This document shows, one piece after another, positions 56,347 through 64,000 of a stretch of DNA of 64,000 nt. The notes under the pieces are model-generated. The model saw only the letters and a program-made list of their open reading frames with translations, did no database searches and had not been told where the DNA came from. Every line of letters begins with the position of its first letter. Within the stretch, counting starts at the first letter, position 1. This DNA is from an uncultured Fusobacteriaceae bacterium (GTDB lineage Bacteria > Fusobacteriota > Fusobacteriia > Fusobacteriales > Fusobacteriaceae). Location of the stretch: contig CAMQWJ010000003.1 of assembly GCA_947038515.1 (NCBI GenBank), positions 98,822 to 162,821 of the forward strand, given 5' to 3'. The position numbers and the translations under genes are program-made.

Positions 56347-56998
56347 TAAAGCATATTCTACGTATGATGACCATGCTATTATTCAAAAAATTGTTGCAAC
56401 TAATTTGATAAAATTAATCACAAATGAAAATTACTATAGTGTCCTAGAACTTGGGTGTGGAACTGGAATTTTCACAGAAAAATTATATAAAAATATTAAA
56501 TTTAAACATTTGGATTTAAATGATATTTTCAATGTTAGTGATTATATAAAAAAATTTCCTTATCGAAACTTAATTTTAGGAGATATGAACGATTTAATTT
56601 TAGACAAGTATTCTTTAATAGTATCCAGTTCTAGTTTTCAATGGATTGAAAATTTTCCACGACTTATAAAAAAACTTTCTCACTCTAGTAAAAAAATAGT
56701 TTTTTCTATGTATATCTCAGGAAATTTAAAAGAAATAAAAGAACATTTTGGTATAGAGCTTGATTATTTGTCTACAAAAGAAATAAAAAAAATATTAAAA
56801 AAATATTTTATTATAAAAGAGGCTAAAGAAGAAGAGTTTGTTTTAGAGTTTGTTTCTCCATTAGATCTCTTGAAACATTTAAAATATACTGGTGTAACAG
56901 GAGTAGGAAGTTCTTCTTTTTCAAAAGTAAAGACATTTTCTAGTAAAAAACTTACCTATAAAGTTGCATATTTTAGCTGTGAAAATTTAATTTCCTAG
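56336..56998 (+). CDS. bioC: Malonyl-ACP O-methyltransferase BioC
   Basis: BioC (220 residues) is a SAM-dependent methyltransferase that masks malonyl-ACP so that fatty acid synthesis can build pimelate. FNKAYSTYDDHAIIQKIVA is the family N-terminus, with the SAM motif VLELGCGTGIFTEKL and SSSSFQWIENFPRLIKKL. The ATG lies within the last codons of bioG with no ribosome site of its own, so it depends on coupling. Together bioC and bioG complete the early pathway. Confidence 0.94.
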   Translation: MKFNKAYSTYDDHAIIQKIVATNLIKLITNENYYSVLELGCGTGIFTEKLYKNIKFKHLDLNDIFNVSDYIKKFPYRNLILGDMNDLILDKYSLIVSSSSFQWIENFPRLIKKLSHSSKKIVFSMYISGNLKEIKEHFGIELDYLSTKEIKKILKKYFIIKEAKEEEFVLEFVSPLDLLKHLKYTGVTGVGSSSFSKVKTFSSKKLTYKVAYFSCENLIS

Positions 56999-57177
56999 AA
57001 AAAATCTCTAATTTATTTTTGTAATAATAGTTGTATTAGGAGAAAAGAGAGTTTTATATCCTGTATGGAAAGGGAAGTATTGAATTTGAAATCATTGAAA
57101 TTATTATGAGGAAAATATTAAGTGTTTTATTTTCCTTTGATATTTAAGTGAAAATTTGGTACAATTATTATGAAAGC

Positions 57178-57205
57178 AATAAAAAAAGAGACTAATTAAA
57201 GTCTC
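57178..57205 (-). terminator. Terminator of the tRNA-Leu unit
   Basis: GAGACT (57188-57193) and AGTCTC (57200-57205) form a stem with a 6-base loop. On the minus strand it is followed by a seven-T run. The stretch between bioC and this point (56999-57177) shows no gene. Confidence 0.8.
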
Positions 57206-57220
57206 ATCATAATTATGAAA

Positions 57221-57307
<87 letters not shown>

Positions 57308-57317
57308 TTACTAAGAA

Positions 57318-57346
57318 ATAATACTATAAAATCTAAAAAGAGTCAA
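57318..57346 (-). promoter_or_regulatory. tRNA-Leu promoter
   Basis: On the minus strand TTGACT (57346-57341), a 17-base spacer and TATTAT (57323-57318) lie just before the tRNA 5' end at 57307. Confidence 0.85.
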
Positions 57347-57395
57347 GAAAAATTTAATAAAGTAAAATTAAACTATAAAGTTGAGGAAGTGAGAA

Positions 57396-58988
57396 ATGAA
57401 AATCAATATAATCAATATTGTTGTGAGTATAAGAGAGAATCAGATGGAAAAAATAAGTGAAATAATTCAAGAGATGGGGATAGAAAAATCCAATATTAAT
57501 GAAATACTATTTTTGAAAAGATCAATTGATAGTAGAAAAAGGTCTGATATTAAGTTTGTCTATAATATAGAAGTAGAACTTAAAGAAAAAATAAAAGAAG
57601 AAATATTTCAAAATAATAATATAAAAATTAGTGTGGAAGAGGAAAAAGATATAAAGGTTCCAACATTTGATTTAAATGAAAAAATTATAATAATAGGTGC
57701 AGGACCAAGTGGACTTTTTGCAGCATATGAACTTTGTAAATATGGGTATTCTCCTATTATAATTGAACAAGGTGAAAAGATAGAGGATAGAGATATTACA
57801 ATACAAAAATTTGTAACAGAAAATATTTTTAATCCAGAATCGAATATTCAATATGGAGAAGGAGGGGCAGGGACCTATTCTGATGGGAAATTGAATACTC
57901 GAATTAAAAGTGGTTATATTTCTGAAGTTTTTGACACCCTAGTTAAATGTGGAGCTCAAAAAGAAATAATGTGGGATTACAAACCACATATAGGAACTGA
58001 TATCTTAAAAATAGTTATTCAAAATTTGAGAAAAAAAATAGAGGAAATGGGTGGGAAATTTCTTTTTAATAGTAAAATGATAGATGTATCTATAAAAAAT
58101 TCTAGAATAGATTCTATTGAAATAAAAAATAAAAATGGAAGAATAGAAACAATGGAAGTTGGAAGGCTTGTTTTAGGCTTGGGTCATTCATCAAGAGAAA
58201 GTTATTATATGCTACATAAAAAAGGAATTCATATGGAGAATAAACCTTTTGCAGTAGGGGTTAGAATAGAACATCCTACTTCTTTTATAAATAAAATAAT
58301 ATATGGAAAGGAAGAAACAGATTCACTTTTAGGGGCTGCAACATATTCATTAACTTATAATAATAAAATAGAAAATCGTGGTGTATTTTCATTTTGTATG
58401 TGTCCTGGTGGTGAAGTTATTAATGCAACATCAGAAGAAAATGGACTACTTGTTAATGGTATGAGTTATTCTAAAAGAGAAGGAAAATTTTCAAATTCTG
58501 CAGTAGTTGTTGCTATAAAGGAAAATGAATTTGGAGATGAACTATTTTCTGGAATGAAATTTCAAGAAAAAATAGAAAAAAAGGCATATAGTATGGCTTG
58601 TGGACATGGTGCACTCTATCAAAATGCAGAGGATTTTATTAATGGAAAGGTGAGTGAAAAAATAATTAAAACATCTTATGAAATGAAGTTGGTTTCTAAA
58701 GATTTTAATGAACTATATCCAGAAATAATATGTTCCAACATAAAGACAGCATTGGAACATTGGAATAAAATGTATAAAGGGTTTATATCGAAAAAGGTTA
58801 GTTTAATTGGACCAGAGACGAGAACTTCTTCACCGATAAAAATTGTTAGAGATGTTAATGGAGAATCAGTGAATATTAAAGGACTTTATCTAATAGGAGA
58901 AGGGAGTGGTTATGCAGGTGGAATAACTAGTTCAGCAGTTGATGGAATCAAGGTTGTTCAATCTTCATTTTTAAAGAAAAAAAGTTAA
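57396..58988 (+). CDS. FAD-dependent oxidoreductase (COG2509-type)
   Basis: This 530-residue flavoprotein is of the uncharacterised FAD-dependent dehydrogenase type. An N-terminal ~95-residue domain precedes the dinucleotide fold IIIIGAGPSGLFAAYELCKYG (about residues 96-116). QYGEGGAGTYSDGKLNTR, FAVGVRIEHPTSFIN, FSFCMCPGGEVINATSE and the C-terminal LIGEGSGYAGGITSSAVDGI are conserved in the family. The substrate is unknown. SD GAGGAAG precedes the ATG. It diverges from the tRNA-Leu gene and ends at a weak terminator. Confidence 0.85.
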   Translation: MKINIINIVVSIRENQMEKISEIIQEMGIEKSNINEILFLKRSIDSRKRSDIKFVYNIEVELKEKIKEEIFQNNNIKISVEEEKDIKVPTFDLNEKIIIIGAGPSGLFAAYELCKYGYSPIIIEQGEKIEDRDITIQKFVTENIFNPESNIQYGEGGAGTYSDGKLNTRIKSGYISEVFDTLVKCGAQKEIMWDYKPHIGTDILKIVIQNLRKKIEEMGGKFLFNSKMIDVSIKNSRIDSIEIKNKNGRIETMEVGRLVLGLGHSSRESYYMLHKKGIHMENKPFAVGVRIEHPTSFINKIIYGKEETDSLLGAATYSLTYNNKIENRGVFSFCMCPGGEVINATSEENGLLVNGMSYSKREGKFSNSAVVVAIKENEFGDELFSGMKFQEKIEKKAYSMACGHGALYQNAEDFINGKVSEKIIKTSYEMKLVSKDFNELYPEIICSNIKTALEHWNKMYKGFISKKVSLIGPETRTSSPIKIVRDVNGESVNIKGLYLIGEGSGYAGGITSSAVDGIKVVQSSFLKKKS

Positions 58989-59059
58989 GGATTATAATAG
59001 AATAGAGATATATGAGGGGACAGTTATAATATTTGCTAAGTTTTTTTACTTTAGAGAAC

Positions 59060-59098
59060 AGAAACTATTTTAAGATATTGGTTTCTATTTTTATTTTT
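59060..59098 (+). terminator. Probable terminator after the oxidoreductase
   Basis: AGAAAC (59060-59065) pairs with GTTTCT (59081-59086), with an inner TAT/ATA, followed by ATTTTTATTTTTG. The rest of the 225-base gap to the next gene has no other clear feature. Confidence 0.55.
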
Positions 59099-59213
59099 GA
59101 AAAAAGATTTTTAAAGGTAAGAGAATATAAAAATAGTATATATATTATAATATTATAAAAAAAATTAAAGTGAAAAGATGAAACTAAACCTAAAAAAGAG
59201 AGGTGTCAAAAGA

Positions 59214-61700
59214 ATGGCAAAAAAGTATGAAATTAAGATAGGAGGAATGACTTGTAGCTCTTGCTCTGCTTCAATAGAAAAAGAAATAAAAAAAATAAGT
59301 GAATTATCAAAAGTAAATGTAAATTTAATGACTGAAATATTATCTTTTGAATCAGATAATGTTGATGTAGATAAAGTAAAAAAAATAATAGTAGACTTAG
59401 GATACAAGGTAGTTACGGAAGATAAAAAAGGCAGTGTTCTAGAAGAGGAAAAAGAAAGTAATGTAGAGTTATATGTTATTTTAGTGTTTATGGTATTACT
59501 TTTATATGTTGCTATGGGTTCTATGCTAGGCTTTTATATGCCTGAAATTATTAGTCCGGAAAAAAATGTATCAAATTTTGTATTTGTTCAATTTTTAATT
59601 TTGTTACCTATACTATATATTGGAAGGAAATTTTTTATAGATGGAATACCAAGTTTATTAAAAGGACATCCAAATATGAATTCCTTAGTTGGAATAGGAA
59701 GTGGTGCAGGTGTAATCTATGGAGTGATTATTCAAATTATAATTAATTTAAATCCAATAGAAAATGCTCATTATGTTCACAGTTTATATTATGAATCTTC
59801 TGGTGTTGTTATAGCACTTGTTTTTTTAGGGAAAACCCTTGAAAAAATGAGTATAAAAAAGACTAAAGAAGCTATTCAATCTTTAGTAGAACTAGGTGCA
59901 AAAGAAGCTACAGTTATTGTAAATGGGGTAGAAATAAAAAAAAATATTGAAGAATTAAAAGTAGGAGATATAGTTGTTGTAAAACCAGGAGAAAAAATCC
60001 CTGTTGATGGTGAAATAACTTTTGGGGAAACTTCTATAAATGAATCTATGATAACTGGTGAAAGTCTACCAGTTGATAAGAAAAAAGGTGATAAGGTAGT
60101 AGGGGCGACTATAAATACAAATGGTTATTTTCAATTTAAAATTGAAAAAATTGGTGAGAATACAGTTTTATCACAAATTATCAAGATGGTGGAAGAGGCA
60201 CAAGGACGAAAGGCACCTATTGCTAAAATTGCAGATAAAATATCCTCTTACTTTGTTCCTACAATAATAGTGATAGCAATTATTTCAGGAATAGCATGGT
60301 GGATATTAGGAAAAGATATAAGTTTTATAATGAATATAGTAATTTCAGTTTTAGTTATTGCGTGTCCGTGTGCAATGGGACTGGCAACACCAACAGCTAT
60401 CATGGTAGGGACTAGTCGTGGAGCAAGTTTAGGAATGCTAATTAGAGGGGGGGACTCCTTGGAGATAGCACAAAAAATTAAAGTGCTTCTTCTTGATAAG
60501 ACAGGAACAGTAACTTATGGAAAATTAGAATTAACTGATGTAGTTGCCATGGGTACATGGAGTAGAAAGGAAATTTTAAAATATGTAGGTAGTTTAGAAA
60601 AGTTTTCAGAACATCCAATTGCAGCAGCTATTGTACAAAAAGCTTTTGATGAAAACATAGATTTGCTTGAAGTAAAGAATTTTAAATCAATTACTGGTAA
60701 AGGAATCAGTGGATATATAAATGATAAAATTATTTTGGTAGGTACAAGTAAATTTATAGAAGAAAGTGGAATAGATACTAGAGAGATAGAAGATAAAATT
60801 TTAAAAATTACTAAAAAAGCTAAAACACCAATGATAGCAGTAGTTGAAAATGAGATTATAGCTATTTTGGGAGTGATGGATAAAATAAAACCAACAAGTG
60901 CTTTAGCAGTTGAAAAGTTACAAAAAATGGGTATAAAAATTGGTATGATAACAGGGGATAATAAAATTACAGGTGAAGAAATCGGGCGGCAAATAGGAGT
61001 TGACTTTGTCTTGGCTGAGATTTTACCTGAAAACAAAGCTCAAGAAGTAAAAAAATATCAAATAAATGGAACTATAGTTGGTATGGTAGGAGATGGAATT
61101 AATGATGCTCCTGCACTGGTAATGGCAGATGTTGGGATTGGAATGGGAACAGGAACAGATGTTGCAATAAATAATAGTGATATTGTAATTATGAATGGTG
61201 ATTTAATGTCATTAGTAAATATGATAGAACTTAGTAAACGAACTTTTTTGACAATTAAACAGAATTTTTTCTGGGCGTTTTTATACAATATAATAGGAAT
61301 ACCTTTTGCAATGGGAATTTTCTACTTATTAGGAGGACCGTTATTGAATCCTATGATAGCTGGAGCAGCCATGGCATTTAGTTCAGTATCTGTTGTGTTA
61401 AATTCTTTAAGGCTTAAAGGAATAAAATTTTCTGAAATAAAAAGTGAGATAGATGAAAAAAATAATAAAATAGAAAAAGGAAGTGAAGAAATGGAAATAA
61501 TAATAGAAGTGAAGGGACTTATGTGTTCTCATTGTAAAATGGTAGTTGAAAAAGCTTTGAAAGAAATTGAAGGAATTAGTTTCGTAGAAGCAGATGTTGA
61601 GAATGGACTTGTAAAAATAAAAGCAACTAACGAAATAGATATGAAGAAAATTGAGGAAACAATAGAAGAAAAAGGGTATGAATACTTAGGAATGAAGTAA
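59214..61700 (+). CDS. copA: Copper-type P1B ATPase with N- and C-terminal heavy-metal domains
   Basis: This 828-residue P-type ATPase most likely exports Cu(I). The N-terminal metal domain [16 protein letters not shown] has Cys14 and Cys17. Membrane segments, the TGESLPV actuator loop, the transport motif CPC (Cys384, Cys386) in [14 protein letters not shown], the phosphorylated Asp428 in [18 protein letters not shown] and [16 protein letters not shown] follow. After the last spans a second metal domain has Cys771 and Cys774 in [18 protein letters not shown]. An upstream in-frame ATG at 59178 would add 12 residues; 59214 is preferred because GAGAGG precedes it. The gene symbol is by family. 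Confidence 0.93.
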   Translation: MAKKYEIKIGGMTCSSCSASIEKEIKKISELSKVNVNLMTEILSFESDNVDVDKVKKIIVDLGYKVVTEDKKGSVLEEEKESNVELYVILVFMVLLLYVAMGSMLGFYMPEIISPEKNVSNFVFVQFLILLPILYIGRKFFIDGIPSLLKGHPNMNSLVGIGSGAGVIYGVIIQIIINLNPIENAHYVHSLYYESSGVVIALVFLGKTLEKMSIKKTKEAIQSLVELGAKEATVIVNGVEIKKNIEELKVGDIVVVKPGEKIPVDGEITFGETSINESMITGESLPVDKKKGDKVVGATINTNGYFQFKIEKIGENTVLSQIIKMVEEAQGRKAPIAKIADKISSYFVPTIIVIAIISGIAWWILGKDISFIMNIVISVLVIACPCAMGLATPTAIMVGTSRGASLGMLIRGGDSLEIAQKIKVLLLDKTGTVTYGKLELTDVVAMGTWSRKEILKYVGSLEKFSEHPIAAAIVQKAFDENIDLLEVKNFKSITGKGISGYINDKIILVGTSKFIEESGIDTREIEDKILKITKKAKTPMIAVVENEIIAILGVMDKIKPTSALAVEKLQKMGIKIGMITGDNKITGEEIGRQIGVDFVLAEILPENKAQEVKKYQINGTIVGMVGDGINDAPALVMADVGIGMGTGTDVAINNSDIVIMNGDLMSLVNMIELSKRTFLTIKQNFFWAFLYNIIGIPFAMGIFYLLGGPLLNPMIAGAAMAFSSVSVVLNSLRLKGIKFSEIKSEIDEKNNKIEKGSEEMEIIIEVKGLMCSHCKMVVEKALKEIEGISFVEADVENGLVKIKATNEIDMKKIEETIEEKGYEYLGMK

Positions 61701-61709
61701 TTTTTTTAC

Positions 61710-61738
61710 TTGACAGAAAATAAGAAAAATGATATTCT
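61710..61738 (+). promoter_or_regulatory. Promoter of psuK-psuG
   Basis: TTGACA (61710-61715), a 17-base spacer and TATTCT (61733-61738) preceded by TGA. The leader to the ATG is about 77 bases. Confidence 0.75.
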
Positions 61739-61821
61739 AAACATAAGCTTATTTAATTAAAGAAAAGTTTAGAAAAAAGAACAAATTTAAAAATTATTAA
61801 ATAACTTGAAAGTGAGGGAAG

Positions 61822-62907
61822 ATGACGAGCAGAGAAAAAGAAATACTAAGTTATATAGAGCAGAAACCTGAAGTGACTCAAGCAGAGTTAGCAGAAAAAT
61901 TCAATATAACAAGATCATCAGTTGGAGTTTATATATCAAATCTTATAAAGAAAGGGAAGATTTTAAGAAAAGAGTATGTTTTTCCTAAAAAATCCTATAT
62001 AACTGTAATTGGTGGGGCAAATGTTGATATTGGTGGATTTCCATATGAAAAGTTGAAAGATTATGATTCCAATCCAGGAGAAGTTACAGTATCTTTTGGA
62101 GGTGTTGGAAGAAATATAGCTGAAAACTTGTGTAGAATGGGAGAAGAAATTGAGTTCATAACTGTTTTAGGGGATGACATGTATGGTAATGCTATAAAAG
62201 AAAACTCAAAAGAATTAGGAATGAATATCGAAAATTCTTTGACAATAAAAAATGCATCTACTTCTACATATTTGTTTATATTAGATGAAAATAAAAATAT
62301 GAAAATAGCAATTTCTGCAATGGAACTATATAATGAGTTAACATTAGAATATATTAAAAGTAAAAAAGAAATAATTTCCAATTCACAAATATGTGTAGTG
62401 GATACTAATATTTCAGAAGAAATACTTAATTATATAGTTGATAATTTTGAAATTCCCATTGCTGTTGATTGTGTTTCAACAACAAAAGCCAAAAAGATAG
62501 AAAAAATTATAGGGAAATTTCATATTATAAAAGTTAATAAAATTGAAGCAGAAGTTTTATCTGGAATAGAAATAAAAAATGAAAAAGATCTTAAAAAAAC
62601 AGCTGAGTTTTTCATTTTAAAAGGAGTAAATCAAATTTTTATTTCTTTAGGTGAAGAGGGTGTGTATTCAGCAACAAAAAGTGAAATTATAAAAAGAAAT
62701 TCTTTTAAAACTAATGTGGTAAATACAACAGGTGCAGGTGATGCATTTATGGCTGGGATAATATACAGTTATTTAAAAGAATATGATTTGGAAGAAAGTA
62801 CTAACTTTGCCATTGCGGCAGGGACCATAGCAGTAGAAAGTGAAAAAACCATCAGTGAAGAAATGAGTGTTCAAAAAATAAACCAAATAATGGAGGAAAA
62901 CAAATGA
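61822..62907 (+). CDS. psuK: Pseudouridine kinase with N-terminal winged helix
   Basis: This 361-residue PfkB-family kinase phosphorylates pseudouridine to pseudouridine 5'-phosphate. Residues 1-55 form a helix-turn-helix (ILSYIEQKPEVTQAELAEKF, then TRSSVGVYISNLIKKGKI), so the protein may also regulate its own operon. The kinase domain shows VIGGANVDIGGFPYE, VSFGGVGRNIAENLCRMG and the catalytic NTTGAGDAFMAGIIY. The stop overlaps psuG by 4 bases (ATGA). The pairing with psuG supports pseudouridine over other sugars. Confidence 0.9.
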   Translation: MTSREKEILSYIEQKPEVTQAELAEKFNITRSSVGVYISNLIKKGKILRKEYVFPKKSYITVIGGANVDIGGFPYEKLKDYDSNPGEVTVSFGGVGRNIAENLCRMGEEIEFITVLGDDMYGNAIKENSKELGMNIENSLTIKNASTSTYLFILDENKNMKIAISAMELYNELTLEYIKSKKEIISNSQICVVDTNISEEILNYIVDNFEIPIAVDCVSTTKAKKIEKIIGKFHIIKVNKIEAEVLSGIEIKNEKDLKKTAEFFILKGVNQIFISLGEEGVYSATKSEIIKRNSFKTNVVNTTGAGDAFMAGIIYSYLKEYDLEESTNFAIAAGTIAVESEKTISEEMSVQKINQIMEENK

Positions 62908-63824
62908 ATTTAGCAAAATATTTAGTAATATCACCAGAGGTAAAAGAAGCATTAGAATCTAAAAAACCAATAGTAGCTTTAGAATCAACAATAATTTCTC
63001 ATGGAATGCCTTATCCTCAAAATGTTGAAACAGCATTAAAAGTAGAACAAATAATAAGAGAAGCAGGAGCAGTTCCAGCAACAATAGCACTTTTAAATGG
63101 AAAACTTATAGTTGGATTAAGTAAAGATGAGATAGATTACTTAGGAAAAAAAGGTTTTGCTGTGACAAAGGCGAGTAGAAGAGATTTACCTGTGATACTG
63201 GCAAAGAAAGGAGATGGAGCAACAACAGTGGCTTCAACTATGATTGTTGCAGATTTAGCTGGTATAAAAGTTTTTGCAACTGGTGGAATAGGCGGAGTAC
63301 ACAGAGGTGGAGAGAATACTATGGATATTTCTGCTGATTTAGAAGAGCTTGGAATGACTAGTGTAGCTGTAGTATGTGCTGGAGCAAAATCAATTTTAGA
63401 TATAGGATTAACATTAGAATTTTTAGAAACAAAAGGTGTTCCTGTTCTAGGATATCAAACTGAAGAATTACCAGCATTTTATACAAGAAAAAGTGGTTTT
63501 AAAGTAGATTATAAAATGGACTCTGCTATGGAAATAGCAACTACAATGAAAGCCAAATGGGATATAGGATTAGAAGGTGGAATTGTAATAGCAAACCCGA
63601 TTCCAGAGGAATTTGCAATGGATTTTGATTTTATAACAAACTCAATAAATAACGCAGTAGAGGAATCCGTTTTAAAAGGGATAAAAGGAAAAGAAACAAC
63701 TCCTTTCTTACTTGCAAAAGTTAAAGAAATAACTCAAGGTAAAAGTTTAATTTCAAATATTGAATTGGTATATAGTAATGCAAGACTTGCAAGTGAAATT
63801 GCTAAAGAATTAGTAAAATTATAA
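62904..63824 (+). CDS. psuG: Pseudouridine-5'-phosphate glycosidase
   Basis: PsuG (306 residues) splits pseudouridine 5'-phosphate to uracil and ribose 5-phosphate, a carbon-carbon glycosidic cleavage. VALESTIISHGMPYPQN, AVTKASRRDLPVILAKKGDG, GGIGGVHRGGENTMDISADL and YQTEELPAFYTRKSG are family hallmarks. SD GGAGG lies inside psuK. With psuK it lets the cell salvage uracil and ribose phosphate from degraded RNA. Confidence 0.95.
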   Translation: MNLAKYLVISPEVKEALESKKPIVALESTIISHGMPYPQNVETALKVEQIIREAGAVPATIALLNGKLIVGLSKDEIDYLGKKGFAVTKASRRDLPVILAKKGDGATTVASTMIVADLAGIKVFATGGIGGVHRGGENTMDISADLEELGMTSVAVVCAGAKSILDIGLTLEFLETKGVPVLGYQTEELPAFYTRKSGFKVDYKMDSAMEIATTMKAKWDIGLEGGIVIANPIPEEFAMDFDFITNSINNAVEESVLKGIKGKETTPFLLAKVKEITQGKSLISNIELVYSNARLASEIAKELVKL

Positions 63825-63851
63825 AAAAATATAAAAAAAATAAAAAAACAG

Positions 63852-63880
63852 TTGACGATAAAATGAAAATATGATATTAT
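63852..63880 (+). promoter_or_regulatory. Promoter reading out of the right edge
   Basis: TTGACG (63852-63857), a 17-base spacer and TATTAT (63875-63880) with TGA before it. About 110 bases of leader follow to the window end, with TGTCC and GGACA segments that could pair. The downstream gene is outside the window. Confidence 0.65.
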
Positions 63881-64000
63881 TTTATTTGTCCACAAGAAAT
63901 ATTGAAAAAGAAATTTTAGAGATAAAGAAAAGTGGAATCAAGAAATAGGACATTAACAACAGAATAGAGAGATAAGTCAAATAAATTCTAAACTTGACGT

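Noticed and set aside
63887..64000. Possible T-box or riboswitch in the right-edge leader
   Set aside because: The leader is cut off by the window and shows no conserved T-box or riboswitch core that I can recognise.

Overview
This window is a low-GC, gene-dense segment of a Fusobacterium-type chromosome. The inference rests on AT-rich codon use, fusobacterial autotransporters that share an extended KDW-RR signal-peptide start, and a complete methylaspartate-type glutamate fermentation block. The combination of the 3-methylaspartate pathway with biotin synthesis points to the F. varium / F. ulcerans / F. mortiferum side of the genus, but the species cannot be fixed from sequence reading alone. 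Layout: positions 1-13.6 kb hold housekeeping genes: an AddB-like partial gene on the minus strand, then polA, whiA, ribF, scpA, murJ, an unknown coiled-coil protein, coaBC (with an unusual lipoprotein-like tail), truB and typA. Positions 13.7-21.9 kb hold two tandem minus-strand type V autotransporters whose last 1.35 kb are almost identical while their repeat-built passengers differ. Positions 22.0-24.1 kb hold murI and gltS on the minus strand. Diverging from gltS is a glutamate catabolism cluster (24.3-31.7 kb): glmS, glmL, glmE, mal, citD, citE and citF. Together these import glutamate, convert it to methylaspartate and mesaconate, and cleave citramalate to acetate and pyruvate. The mesaconate hydratase step and the citrate-lyase maturation genes are not in the window. 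The divergent gltS/glmS control region carries three copies of one 10-bp motif; two of them sit in the same position over the -10 boxes of opposing promoters. Positions 31.7-47.7 kb form a long plus-strand run for RNA polymerase, ribosome and protein quality control: rimP, nusA, a ylxR-L7Ae fusion, infB, rbfA, recJ, tig, clpP, clpX, lon, engB, valS and a META-domain protein. A terminator-like hairpin lies in the leader before rimP. Positions 47.8-51.2 kb hold a pseudouridine synthase, then a leader region with promoter, 27-codon sORF and intrinsic terminator ahead of an amino-acid-binding protein and argG. Positions 51.2-57 kb form a biotin locus: bioB on the minus strand, and bioD, bioA, bioF, bioG and bioC on the plus strand, tightly packed or overlapping. 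The shared control region has two copies of ATTGTCAAC that can each serve as -35 on both strands. Positions 57-64 kb hold a tRNA-Leu(CAA) on the minus strand, a FAD-dependent oxidoreductase, a copper P-type ATPase with heavy-metal domains at both ends, the pseudouridine-degrading pair psuK-psuG, and a promoter reading out of the window. No CRISPR array, transposase or prophage was seen. The least explained elements are the coaBC tail, the autotransporter pair, the gltS/glm control motif, the argG leader sORF, and the unknown gene at 8585.
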